The notes under the pieces are model-generated. The model did not search any database. It saw nothing but the letters and a program-made list of their open reading frames with translations, and had not been told where the DNA came from. From Flectobacillus roseus (GTDB lineage: Bacteria > Bacteroidota > Bacteroidia > Cytophagales > Spirosomataceae), in the NCBI RefSeq assembly GCF_030056665.1, contig NZ_JASHIG010000007.1: DNA of 64,000 nt; one strand, 5' to 3'. Both the position numbers and the translations under genes were made by a program. Shown here in pieces: positions 25,880-34,173 of the stretch; the first letter of the stretch is position 1, and every line of letters begins with the position of its first letter.

Positions 25880-26419
25880 TTGATATACAATTGTTTATGA
25901 AACTTTAATGTACAATGCAGGAAAAAGCTTCCTTTTGGGACAATGACCCAATAATGCTGGTGAATTTGCGACAAACAATAGTACGCATTTCACTGTTATT
26001 GGAGAAATCGCTCGCTAAATTACTGACAAAGTTCTAAACATAGTGTTTTTCTTTGCTAAATATTTATAGTCTGCAGATTATTTATGCTTAAATCAATCTG
26101 TATCAGTGCTTGTGAGAAGAGGCTATCATGAAATTAATTTTGTAACAGTGAATGAAAAAATTGACTTCTTAATGATTTTTTTACAACTTGGTCATAAGAA
26201 CATATTTTCGCCAATAATTATAGCATTTCTCTTCTCCAAATTATAACTAATTCAAGTTATGTGTTTTGCTCTTTAGTAATAAATACTCAATTTGAGTTAT
26301 GTTAATTGTATATCTATTTTCTTTTTTGCCCTTACAGGTGTAAACTTGTAGGATGTATTGAGTTCAGTACATCCTAAATTTCTATTTTTTTTCATTTTTT
26401 AACTAAACGCATACACTTC
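25880..26419 (+). promoter_or_regulatory. 540-base leader/promoter region of the SusC gene
   Basis: The best promoter match is TTG at 26110-26112, 22 bases, then TAATTTTG at 26135-26142, fitting TTG-N17-23-TAnnTTTG; it would give a leader of about 270 bases. Downstream a 14-base sequence is repeated with two mismatches: AATTCAAGTTATGT at 26249-26262 and AATTTGAGTTATGT at 26289-26302, 40 bases apart. A hairpin follows at 26349-26376. No ORF. No sigma/anti-sigma pair of the FecI/FecR type is next to it. Confidence 0.45.
26349..26376 (+). promoter_or_regulatory. hairpin in the susC-like leader
   Basis: TAGGATGTA (26349-26357) and TACATCCTA (26368-26376) are perfect complements with a 10-base loop, followed after 7 bases by a run of eight T (in CTATTTTTTTTC) and then the start codon 44 bases downstream. 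It may be an attenuator-like leader structure or the end of an earlier transcript. Confidence 0.4.
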
Positions 26420-29400
26420 ATGAAGAAGCTTTTACTAATGAGTTTCCTGCTTGTGATTGGTATTTTGTTTCAATCAAATGCCCAAGAACGCAAGGTTACA
26501 GGAAAAATTACGTCTGCTGCTGATGGTTCAGGTCTTCCAAGCGTGACCGTGCAAGTAGTAGGAACTACAAAAGGTACTCAATCGGATGCATCTGGTAATT
26601 TTACCATTACAGTTCCAAGTTCAAAATCTGTATTATCGTTTCGTTTTGTTGGTTTTTTGTCACAAGAAATTACTGTGGGTGGACAATCTACCATCAATGT
26701 TGTTTTGAAAGAAGATTCCAAGGCGCTTGAAGAGGTTTTGGTAGTTGGTTATGGTACGCAAGCCAAAAGAGATTTGACTGGTAACGTTGCCCAAATCAGC
26801 TCTAAAGCTATTGAAGGTTTGCCAGTAGTTTCAACTGAGCAGGCTATTCAAGGTCGTGCGGCTGGTGTATTTATCGAGTCTGGTAATGGTAAAGTAGGAC
26901 AAGGTGTAAAGATTCGTATTCGTGGATCTTCTTCGGTTTCTGCTGGAAACAACCCTCTATATGTGGTTGATGGTATTCCTATTACATCAACAGACCAATC
27001 AACAACGGGTGGTCCAACTAACCCAATTGCCGATATCAACTTTAACGATATTGAGTCTATTGATGTATTGAAAGATGCTGCTGCGTCAGCTATTTATGGT
27101 TCACGTGCTTCAAATGGTGTAGTTTTAATTACTACCAAGAGAGGTAAAGCTGGAAAAACGAATGTTAATATCAATTATTTCTCAGGGTCAAGTGAAGCAA
27201 CTGGACATAGAGAATTTTTGAACACAGCACAATATGTAGAGTTATTTACTGAAGCTCGTGTAAACAATGGATACTCTGCTTCAGGTGGATATACTAGATT
27301 TGATAGATATGCTTTGGGAGAAAGAGCTCGTTGGCAAGATCCAAATTCGGCTAATTATACAAGTACCAACTGGGAGAAGCAAGTATTGAGAACTGGTAAA
27401 ATCAATCAGTTTGATTTAAGTATCACAGGCGGTAACGATAAAACTAAATTCTATGCTTCAGGTTCTTACAGCAAGCAAGATGGTATTATCGTTAAAAACA
27501 GTTTCGAGCGTATTTCAAGCCGTTTGAACGTAGACCACAAAGCTTCTGACAAGGTATCATTGGGTATCAACTTTAGTATGGCAAGAACGTACAATACTCG
27601 TTTGTCGAACGATAACGCGTTCTCAACGCCAATGCAAATTATCGCTTTGGCACCACTTTCTCCTGTGATTGATCCACGTACTGGCGAATACACAGACAGT
27701 TACAATGGCGCTGTAGTTACTCAATATTATAACCCATTGTTGTCGATTAAATATACTGACAACAATACAGAAGTATATCGTAGTATTGGAAATGTGTATG
27801 GTCAATGGAATATTCTTCCATCCCTTTCATTCCGCTCGGAGTATGGTTATGACATGTTATTCCAAAATGAAGAACAGTATTACGGTAAAGAAACTGCAAG
27901 AAATAATACAACCGCTGTAAACGGAGAGGCGTATAAAACGAATACGTTGATGTTCAACTACTCGACTAACAACTTCTTCACTTTCAACAAGAATATCAAT
28001 GACTTACATGATATTCAAGCAGTAGGTGGTATGTCTTACCAACAATCAAAAAGAAATTACATGGATGCAACAGCTAGAAGCTTCCCAAGTAACTCTTATA
28101 AAATGTTGATTTCAGGTGCTACAAAAGCGGATGCAAACTCTACTGAAACATTCTATTCTTTCTTGTCATATTTTGGTCGTTTGAACTATAAATTTAGCAA
28201 CAAGTATTTGTTTGGATTTACAGGTCGTGTAGATGCTTCTTCACGTTTTGGTACAAACAACAGATATGGTTTCTTCCCTTCTGCTTCATTGGGATGGCTT
28301 GTGTCTGAGGAAGAATTTATTAAAGATATTCCTCAAATCAGCTATTTGAAATTGCGTGCAAGTTATGGTTTGACTGGTAATGCCGAAATCAGTAATAATG
28401 CTGCCAATGGTTTGTACTCAGCTGCTTTTGGTTATGTAGGAACACCAGGACAAAGACCTGTTCAATTGGCTAACCCTGATTTGAAATGGGAAAAAACTGC
28501 ACAAACTGATGTTGGTGTAGAATTTGGTTTCTTCAACAACCGTATTTCTGCTGAAGTAGACTATTACTTCAAGAAAACAACTGATTTATTATTAAATGTA
28601 AACGTTCCAGGTACTAGTGGATATTCTTCATTGTTGAAAAACGTTGGTGAATTAGAAAACAAAGGTTGGGAGTTTGTATTAAGAACTGATAACTCTTTTG
28701 GTGATTTGAAATGGAAAGCTTCGATTAATGCTGCAACAAATGCTAATAAAATCTTGAATTTGCAAGGTCAAGTAATTACAGGTGGTTTCTTAAACAGAGC
28801 AGTAGAAGGACAACCATTAGGTGTTTTTGTTGGACCAGAATATGCAGGAGTTGACCCAGCAAATGGTGATGCACTTTATTACAAGAACACAAAAAATGCA
28901 GATGGTTCGGTAGATAGAGCTACGACTAACGACGTAAACCAAGCTGAATATGTAGTAATTGGTAACCCTAACCCTAAGTGGATTGGTGGTTTCACAAACG
29001 AGTTCTCATATAAAGGAGTTGATTTCTCATTTACCTTCCAAGGGGTTTATGGTAATTCAGTTTACAACGGTGCTGGTAAGTTTATGTCTGCAAATGGTGA
29101 TTTTTATGATAACCAAACGATAGATCAAATGAATCGTTGGCAAAAACCAGGTGATATTACAAACGTTCCTCAAGCTAGATATTTGGGAGGTAATGGTACA
29201 GCAGAGTCTTCACGTTATTTACAAGACGCTAGCTACACTCGTTTGAAAACAATCACATTGGGTTATACTTTCCCTAGCTCTGTAGTAAATAAGTTGAAGT
29301 TGAGCAAATTGAGAGTTTATGCTACAGCTAACAACTTATTGACATTTACTAAATATACAGGATGGGATCCTGAAGTTAACACAGACTATTTGGGTGGTGT

Positions 29401-29473
29401 AGCTGCTGGAAACGACTTCTATTCGGCACCTCAACCTAAGACTATCACAGTAGGTTTGAATTTAGGTTTTTAA
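26420..29473 (+). CDS. SusC/RagA-type TonB-dependent outer-membrane transporter
   Basis: A 1017-aa outer-membrane importer. Signal peptide MKKLLLMSFLLVIGILFQSNA; carboxypeptidase-regulatory-like domain at about 24-100; the TonB-linked signature LEEVLVVGYGTQAKRDLTG near 105; plug domain with GRAAGVFI, IRIRGSSSVSAGNNPLYVVDGIP and the SIDVLKDAAASAIYGSRASNGVVLI block (to about 240); then a 22-strand barrel ending PKTITVGLNLGF. It pairs with the SusD-like lipoprotein 40 bases downstream to take up a nutrient, usually an oligosaccharide. No glycosidase or regulator is attached, so the substrate cannot be inferred. Confidence 0.96.
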   Translation: MKKLLLMSFLLVIGILFQSNAQERKVTGKITSAADGSGLPSVTVQVVGTTKGTQSDASGNFTITVPSSKSVLSFRFVGFLSQEITVGGQSTINVVLKEDSKALEEVLVVGYGTQAKRDLTGNVAQISSKAIEGLPVVSTEQAIQGRAAGVFIESGNGKVGQGVKIRIRGSSSVSAGNNPLYVVDGIPITSTDQSTTGGPTNPIADINFNDIESIDVLKDAAASAIYGSRASNGVVLITTKRGKAGKTNVNINYFSGSSEATGHREFLNTAQYVELFTEARVNNGYSASGGYTRFDRYALGERARWQDPNSANYTSTNWEKQVLRTGKINQFDLSITGGNDKTKFYASGSYSKQDGIIVKNSFERISSRLNVDHKASDKVSLGINFSMARTYNTRLSNDNAFSTPMQIIALAPLSPVIDPRTGEYTDSYNGAVVTQYYNPLLSIKYTDNNTEVYRSIGNVYGQWNILPSLSFRSEYGYDMLFQNEEQYYGKETARNNTTAVNGEAYKTNTLMFNYSTNNFFTFNKNINDLHDIQAVGGMSYQQSKRNYMDATARSFPSNSYKMLISGATKADANSTETFYSFLSYFGRLNYKFSNKYLFGFTGRVDASSRFGTNNRYGFFPSASLGWLVSEEEFIKDIPQISYLKLRASYGLTGNAEISNNAANGLYSAAFGYVGTPGQRPVQLANPDLKWEKTAQTDVGVEFGFFNNRISAEVDYYFKKTTDLLLNVNVPGTSGYSSLLKNVGELENKGWEFVLRTDNSFGDLKWKASINAATNANKILNLQGQVITGGFLNRAVEGQPLGVFVGPEYAGVDPANGDALYYKNTKNADGSVDRATTNDVNQAEYVVIGNPNPKWIGGFTNEFSYKGVDFSFTFQGVYGNSVYNGAGKFMSANGDFYDNQTIDQMNRWQKPGDITNVPQARYLGGNGTAESSRYLQDASYTRLKTITLGYTFPSSVVNKLKLSKLRVYATANNLLTFTKYTGWDPEVNTDYLGGVAAGNDFYSAPQPKTITVGLNLGF

Positions 29474-29513
29474 TTAGAAAGAAGTTGAAAGGTTAACTTA
29501 AAATCGTAAAACA

Positions 29514-30878
29514 ATGAAATTGAGACATAAATTAATATATACTATCGCTCTTGGCTTATTCTTGTCAAGTTGCGACAACAAACTAGACGTTAAGCCAGTA
29601 ACTAATATTGATGCTTCGACTGCTGTACAAACTTCAGCAGACGTAGAAGCAATCTTAATTGGCGCATACGATTCAATGGGTGATGCAGATGTTTTGGGTG
29701 GTAATCCACAGCGTGATGCTGAGCTAATTGGAGACAATGGCGATATCGAATGGCAAGGAACATTTGTGCCTCCTGCTCAAATATTTAACAAAAATATGTT
29801 GAGAGATAACGGTCAGGCTGCTACTACTTGGTTAGATACATATCGTACCATTAACGTTGCCAATACTGTGTTAGCCAACCTTGGCGTTGTAACAACTGCC
29901 AAGAAAAATAGAGTTGAAGGTGAGGCAAAGGCTATTCGTGCTTGGATGTTATTCAATTTGGTAAGAGTATATGCCAAAGCTTATGTGGATGGTGATCCAA
30001 AAACAAACTTAGGTGTGCCAATTGTTACAACGCCAACATCAGCAATTACTGAAGCTAATTTCGTTTCTAGAAATACTGTAGATCAAGTATATCAACAAGT
30101 AATTACTGATCTTACGAGCGCAGAGTCGTTGTTACCTGCAACTAATGGGTTTTTCATTAGCAAATATACCGCTGCTGCACTTTTGGCACGTGTATATTTA
30201 TCTCAAGGCAACTACGAATTGGCTCGTCAAGCTGCCAACCGTGTAATCACTTCAGGTGCGTATTCGCTTGTTGCTTCTTTTGATTTGGCATTCAACAACC
30301 GTTCAAATTCATCAGAAGATATTTTTGCTGTACAACAAACAGAGCAAGACAACGATAATGGTTATAATACCTTCTTTGCTTCGCCAGATTACGGTGGTAG
30401 AGGAGATATCAAAATCAATGATAAACACTTAGCTTCTTACGAATCTGGTGATGAACGCGGGTTGTTCTTCTATGAGTCTGGAGATATTTTTACAGCGAAA
30501 TGGGCAGACCAGTTTGCTAACATTCCACAGATTCGTTTGTCTGAAATGTATTTGATTCGTGCTGAAGCTAATTTCCGTTTGGGTGGTGCTCCAGTGGGTG
30601 CTACAGCTTTGTCTGATATCAACCGTGTAAGAGCTCGTGCTAATGCATCGTTATATACTTCATTGACTTTAGATGATATTTTGAAAGAACGTCGTTTTGA
30701 ATTAGCTTTTGAAGGACATTTGATTCATGACATCAAACGTAACAAGCAGACAATTACGAAGAATTTTGGAACAGAAGTGAGAGTTTATACATTTAATTCT
30801 CCAAAATTGGTATTCCCAATTCCAATGAGAGAGACTGATGCAAACTCTAAATTAATCCAAAACGAAGGATATAATTAA
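29514..30878 (+). CDS. SusD/RagB-type nutrient-binding lipoprotein
   Basis: A 454-aa surface lipoprotein that caps the SusC transporter. Lipoprotein signal MKLRHKLIYTIALGLFLSSC with C20 as the lipidated Cys. The SusD fold is shown by helical TPR-like parts such as AIRAWMLFNLVRVYAK, AALLARVYLSQGNYELARQAANRVI and the C-terminal RLSEMYLIRAEANFRLG, DINRVRARANAS, ILKERRFELAFEGHLIHDIKR. It is at the short end of the family (450-600), so the ligand may be small. It lies 40 bases after the SusC gene; a terminator follows at once, so the operon has only two genes. Confidence 0.95.
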   Translation: MKLRHKLIYTIALGLFLSSCDNKLDVKPVTNIDASTAVQTSADVEAILIGAYDSMGDADVLGGNPQRDAELIGDNGDIEWQGTFVPPAQIFNKNMLRDNGQAATTWLDTYRTINVANTVLANLGVVTTAKKNRVEGEAKAIRAWMLFNLVRVYAKAYVDGDPKTNLGVPIVTTPTSAITEANFVSRNTVDQVYQQVITDLTSAESLLPATNGFFISKYTAAALLARVYLSQGNYELARQAANRVITSGAYSLVASFDLAFNNRSNSSEDIFAVQQTEQDNDNGYNTFFASPDYGGRGDIKINDKHLASYESGDERGLFFYESGDIFTAKWADQFANIPQIRLSEMYLIRAEANFRLGGAPVGATALSDINRVRARANASLYTSLTLDDILKERRFELAFEGHLIHDIKRNKQTITKNFGTEVRVYTFNSPKLVFPIPMRETDANSKLIQNEGYN

Positions 30879-30897
30879 TAATCAGTTTTGATAGCCA

Positions 30898-30937
30898 CAA
30901 AGGTACCAGTTTGTAAAAGCTGGTACCTTTTGTTTTT
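30898..30937 (+). terminator. Rho-independent terminator of the SusC/SusD operon
   Basis: CAAAGGTACCAG (30898-30909) pairs with CTGGTACCTTTTG (30920-30932, one bulged T), followed by TTTTT. Confidence 0.85.
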
Positions 30938-31010
30938 TATGATATTTCCTTTTTTAGAAATAATATCGTTTTTTTGTTTTCAGAAAATGTATGTTTGGGT
31001 CATATTCCCA

Positions 31011-31150
31011 TGAGCGCAACCTATATTTGGCATTTGGTTTTCAGCTATGGACTTTCGGCAAAAATATTTCTCATCAATTGATAGAAGCCTTTTTGCCTAA
31101 TGCCTATTGCGGGTAAAGTTGAAATGATTTTACCCACCAACTTGTCATGG
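31011..31150 (+). repeat. degenerate copy of the inverted-terminus (TTAGTGnG) element
   Basis: The right terminus GATTTTACCCACCAACTT (31127-31144) matches the right end of the copy at 55.6 kb. The interior TCAGCTATGGACTTTCGGC and GCCTTTTTGCCTAATGCC correspond to blocks in the same order there. The left end (GAGCGCAAC) is eroded. It ends 23 bases before the start of the LolD-like gene. Confidence 0.55.
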
Positions 31151-31172
31151 TAAAACTAAAGTTAATTATAGC

Positions 31173-31826
31173 ATGTTAATAGCAAAAAATATCATAAAGC
31201 GCTACGCTTCCTTACAAGTACTCAAAGGGATAGATCTAAATATCAATAAGGGTGAGATTGTCTCAATTGTAGGGGCATCGGGCGCTGGCAAAAGTACCTT
31301 GTTGCATATACTTGGCACACTAGACCAGCCAGATACAGGAAGTTTACTTATTGATGGGCAAGATGTGACTCAATTAGGAGAGAAAGCCTTAGCTACTTTT
31401 AGGAATGAAAAAATTGGCTTTATTTTTCAATTTCATAACTTATTGGGTGAATTTTCTGCTTTAGAAAATGTATGCATGCCTGCTTTTATTAGTGGCAAAG
31501 GTGATAAAGCTACTAAAGAAAGGGCAGAGGAGTTATTGGTGATGTTGGGTCTAAAAGATAGAATCAACAATCTACCTTCGCAGATGTCTGGAGGAGAGCA
31601 ACAGCGTACAGCGGTGGCCAGAGCCTTGATGAATGCTCCAGCAATTATTTTTGCCGATGAGCCGTCAGGAAATTTAGATTCAAAAAATGCACAGGAGCTA
31701 CATGAACTATTTTTTACCCTGAGAGATAAATTTCAGCAAACTTTCGTAATCGTGACTCACAACGAAGAATTAGCCAATATGGCAGATCGAAAGCTTATCA
31801 TGCAAGATGGTTTAATCGTAAAATAA
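31173..31826 (+). CDS. ABC transporter ATPase, LolD/MacB type
   Basis: A 217-aa ATP-binding subunit. Walker A GASGAGKS near residues 34-41, Q-loop FQFHNLLGEFSALENV, signature MSGGEQQRTAVARAL, Walker B IIFADEPSGNLDS and switch His in VIVTHNEE. The FHNLL and SGNLD forms are typical of the LolD group, which drives release of lipoproteins from the inner membrane toward LolA. No LolC/E-like permease is adjacent, so the partner must be encoded elsewhere. Its start lies 23 bases after a repeat element terminus. A terminator follows. Confidence 0.85.
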   Translation: MLIAKNIIKRYASLQVLKGIDLNINKGEIVSIVGASGAGKSTLLHILGTLDQPDTGSLLIDGQDVTQLGEKALATFRNEKIGFIFQFHNLLGEFSALENVCMPAFISGKGDKATKERAEELLVMLGLKDRINNLPSQMSGGEQQRTAVARALMNAPAIIFADEPSGNLDSKNAQELHELFFTLRDKFQQTFVIVTHNEELANMADRKLIMQDGLIVK

Positions 31827-31887
31827 TCTTCAACAAACATGAGTCATCCCGAATTTTAAGATTAGGGTTATTCTCCAAATTTTTAAC

Positions 31888-31925
31888 AAAAAAGGGGGCG
31901 GGAAATATTTTTCGACCCCTTTTTT
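31888..31925 (+). terminator. Rho-independent terminator of the LolD-like gene
   Basis: AAAAAAGGGG pairs with CCCCTTTTTT around an 18-base loop, with T run. Confidence 0.8.
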
Positions 31926-31956
31926 GATGCTACCATTCCAGAGTTTATTCAGCTCA

Positions 31957-32029
31957 AGACGTAATCATTACGTCTCTACTACTAGAATACAAATTTTTAC
32001 ATAATCACTCATCCGCTCAATCACTAAAT
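31957..32029. repeat. REP-like palindrome and CACTCATCC repeat
   Basis: AGACGTAAT-C-ATTACGTCT (31957-31975) is a perfect 9+1+9 palindrome in the context AGACGTAATCATTACGTCTC, a form often dispersed in bacterial genomes. Just downstream, ATCACTCATCCGCTCAATCAC (about 32003-32023) recurs with one change at about 53058-53078, again right beside the 3' end of a minus-strand gene. Neither part is coding. Confidence 0.5.
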
Positions 32030-32062
32030 CGCTAAATTAGGGCTGACTCATGTTTAGTTATA

Positions 32063-32470
32063 TTAGCTAGTTCTGCCTCCTACGATTTTATCATATTCGG
32101 TATCATAAGGCTCCCAAAGCTCAATCTTATTGCCTTCAAGGTCTAAAATATGTACAAATTTACCAAACTCAAGTTCTTCTATCTCATCCAAAATTGTAAC
32201 ACCTTCCAAACGGAGTATTTCTACTAATTCTCTTAAATTATCGACACGATAATTAATCATAAACTCCTTATTAGACGGCGAGAAGTATTGAGTGCTCTCA
32301 GGGAAAGGACTCCATTGAGTGAAGCCTTTTTGTTCGTCTACTTGACGCCACTCAAAGTTGGTTCCGTATTCATCGGTGTTAAAGCCTAGATGCTCTTCAT
32401 ACCAATCCTTTAATTGTTGTGGATCTTTACATTTAAAAAAGATACCACCGATTCCTGTCACTCTCTTCAT
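32063..32470 (-). CDS. VOC-family protein (glyoxalase/bleomycin resistance fold)
   Basis: A 135-aa protein with the beta-alpha-beta-beta-beta vicinal-oxygen-chelate fold. The first half is TGIGGIFFKCKDPQQLKDWYEEHLGF and the C-terminal strand ends FVHILDLEGNKIELWEP, whose Glu is the usual metal ligand. The EYGTNFEWR segment is typical of a subgroup close to DUF-type glyoxalase-like proteins, whose reactions are mostly unknown. Single gene with no informative neighbours. Confidence 0.88.
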   Translation of the reverse strand: MKRVTGIGGIFFKCKDPQQLKDWYEEHLGFNTDEYGTNFEWRQVDEQKGFTQWSPFPESTQYFSPSNKEFMINYRVDNLRELVEILRLEGVTILDEIEELEFGKFVHILDLEGNKIELWEPYDTEYDKIVGGRTS

Positions 32471-32687
32471 TTATTATATGTTGTTAACTTGGATTTTAGA
32501 CTAAGCAAGGGGTATATTTTCAAATTTAGCATATACGACTTGAAATTTGATACAATTTCAAGGAAAATACAAAGGTACACTCATGATAATCGATTGAACA
32601 TCAAAGGTCTGTAGCAGGATTAAGTAAAAGTTGTATCAAAGGGAATAGCTTTTGTCACATGGAGTATATAAAAAATAACTAGCGTAT

Positions 32688-32771
32688 TGTGTGTAAAATT
32701 AAATTGATTGTGCAACTCGTAGGAACAAATCAAATACTAAGTTCATGAAGGGATTATTTACTTTACACACA
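32688..32771. promoter_or_regulatory. widely spaced inverted repeat before the exopolysaccharide operon
   Basis: TGTGTGTAAA (32688-32697) and TTTACACACA (32762-32771) are perfect complements, 64 bases apart, in the 364-base gap before the polymerase gene. ATTAAATTG occurs next to both arms. It could be a paired operator bound by a looping regulator; there is no regulator gene alongside. The rest of the gap is AT-rich with no ORF. Confidence 0.4.
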
Positions 32772-32794
32772 GATTCGTATTAAATTGCGTGTTG

Positions 32795-32829
32795 TTTGGT
32801 AAGATAGTGTGGTCGATTCGTTATTTTTG
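32795..32829 (+). promoter_or_regulatory. promoter of the exopolysaccharide operon
   Basis: TTTG at 32795-32798, a 23-base spacer, and TATTTTTG at 32822-32829 match the Bacteroidota promoter. The -7 box ends five bases before the ATG at 32835, so the transcript would be leaderless or nearly so. Confidence 0.6.
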
Positions 32830-32834
32830 CAAAG

Positions 32835-34172
32835 ATGAAACTTTTTGATTTTAAATATACACGCCAATCCATTGGTATTTTCCTCGTATTTATGGGGTCT
32901 CCTTTGATTTTCTTTTTCAAGGAGACATTAGGATTTGGTGGTTCTTCAGCCTTTACTGTAGCAGGTTTCTGCTCTGGTTTTGTATTTATGGTGTCAACAG
33001 ATACCTTTAAAAAATTCTACAAATTAAATACGCCTATTTTTCGATTGGGGCTGATTTTTACCCTAATCTCGCTTATTTATTTTTATGCTTATAACGAAGT
33101 TTATACAGATAGTTATGTCGTGGGGAGGGATATCGCCAACTATATATTAATTGCTGTATTCTTCTTTATGTTAGTATCGGTACCTAATGAGGTTAAGGAT
33201 TATTTTTTACCTGTAACAGTAGCCCTGACGTTTTTAGGAAGTATATGTTTGATATACTCAATGGCCACCAACCCCTTGTTTGTATTAGGACAAAGGGCAA
33301 CAGTTGTGTTTGGAGACGGAACATCTGCAAGTAATGGTAATCCGCACGTATATGCAAGAAATGCTTTTGCAGGGATTTTTGCATCCTATTTTATGTTTCA
33401 GACACGAAACTCTCTTTGGAAGCTTTTTTGTATTGCCAATTTTCTTATTTCACTGGCTATTTTGGTCATGGCGCAAGTACGTACAATCTTATTAGCATTC
33501 TTCATGGCTGTGGCATTGTACGTTTATTATAACTCATCTCCTTCGAGTATTAAGAATGCAATAAAAGGTTTTTTTAGTCCTCGAAATATATTGATTATGT
33601 TGCTACTGTTTGCTGGAGTCGTTTATTACTTCATGACGCATCAGCAGTTGTTAGATATTTTAATCAACTATTATGATAACTCAAGTACCGCTCTCACAAA
33701 AGCTATTTTAACAGCAGCGGGTATGGCCGATGAAAAGACTATTGACTATTCGGCTATGGGGCGAGTAGGTAACTTTGAGTTTTTCAAATCGATTCTATAT
33801 GGTGAGCCACAATCTTTGATTTTGGGGAAAGGATATAGATTTTGGTACATGGATATGCCGATAGTGGAAGCTTTGTTGGATTATGGAATCATCGGATTGT
33901 GGAGTTTTGGATTAATGAATTTGTTGATTTTAAAGGAATCATTAAAAGCGATGAAAGCTAGAAATAATCCATTCACGATGTTTCTTGCTTATTTTTATTT
34001 GACTTACTTCTTAGGACTTTTTACGGGTGGACGACCAAACGATACGCCATATTGGTTTGTATTTGCGGTAATGATTCGTTTTATGGGAGTGACCTATCTT
34101 GATTTATTACCAAAAGGAACAACGTCTTCTGTAGAAAACAGCAATCCAACAAGTCCTGCGACACAAGTTTAA
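32835..34172 (+). CDS. O-antigen ligase/polymerase-like membrane protein
   Basis: A 445-aa multipass protein with about 11 hydrophobic segments and a large periplasmic loop (about 290-330). The segment MAQVRTILLAFFMAVAL matches the conserved Arg-containing helix of the Wzy/WaaL family, and YARNAFAGIFASYF precedes it. It probably polymerises or transfers lipid-linked polysaccharide repeats. It is the first gene of a plus-strand operon with glycosyltransferases and a WecA-like enzyme. The next gene starts one base after its stop. There is no conventional leader: see the promoter immediately upstream. Confidence 0.75.
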   Translation: MKLFDFKYTRQSIGIFLVFMGSPLIFFFKETLGFGGSSAFTVAGFCSGFVFMVSTDTFKKFYKLNTPIFRLGLIFTLISLIYFYAYNEVYTDSYVVGRDIANYILIAVFFFMLVSVPNEVKDYFLPVTVALTFLGSICLIYSMATNPLFVLGQRATVVFGDGTSASNGNPHVYARNAFAGIFASYFMFQTRNSLWKLFCIANFLISLAILVMAQVRTILLAFFMAVALYVYYNSSPSSIKNAIKGFFSPRNILIMLLLFAGVVYYFMTHQQLLDILINYYDNSSTALTKAILTAAGMADEKTIDYSAMGRVGNFEFFKSILYGEPQSLILGKGYRFWYMDMPIVEALLDYGIIGLWSFGLMNLLILKESLKAMKARNNPFTMFLAYFYLTYFLGLFTGGRPNDTPYWFVFAVMIRFMGVTYLDLLPKGTTSSVENSNPTSPATQV

Positions 34173-34173
34173 A

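Noticed and set aside
26420..30878. SusC/SusD pair as part of a polysaccharide utilisation locus
   Set aside because: No glycosidase, polysaccharide lyase, HTCS or sigma/anti-sigma gene is next to it, so a locus cannot be claimed; the GH109-like gene is over 22 kb away.
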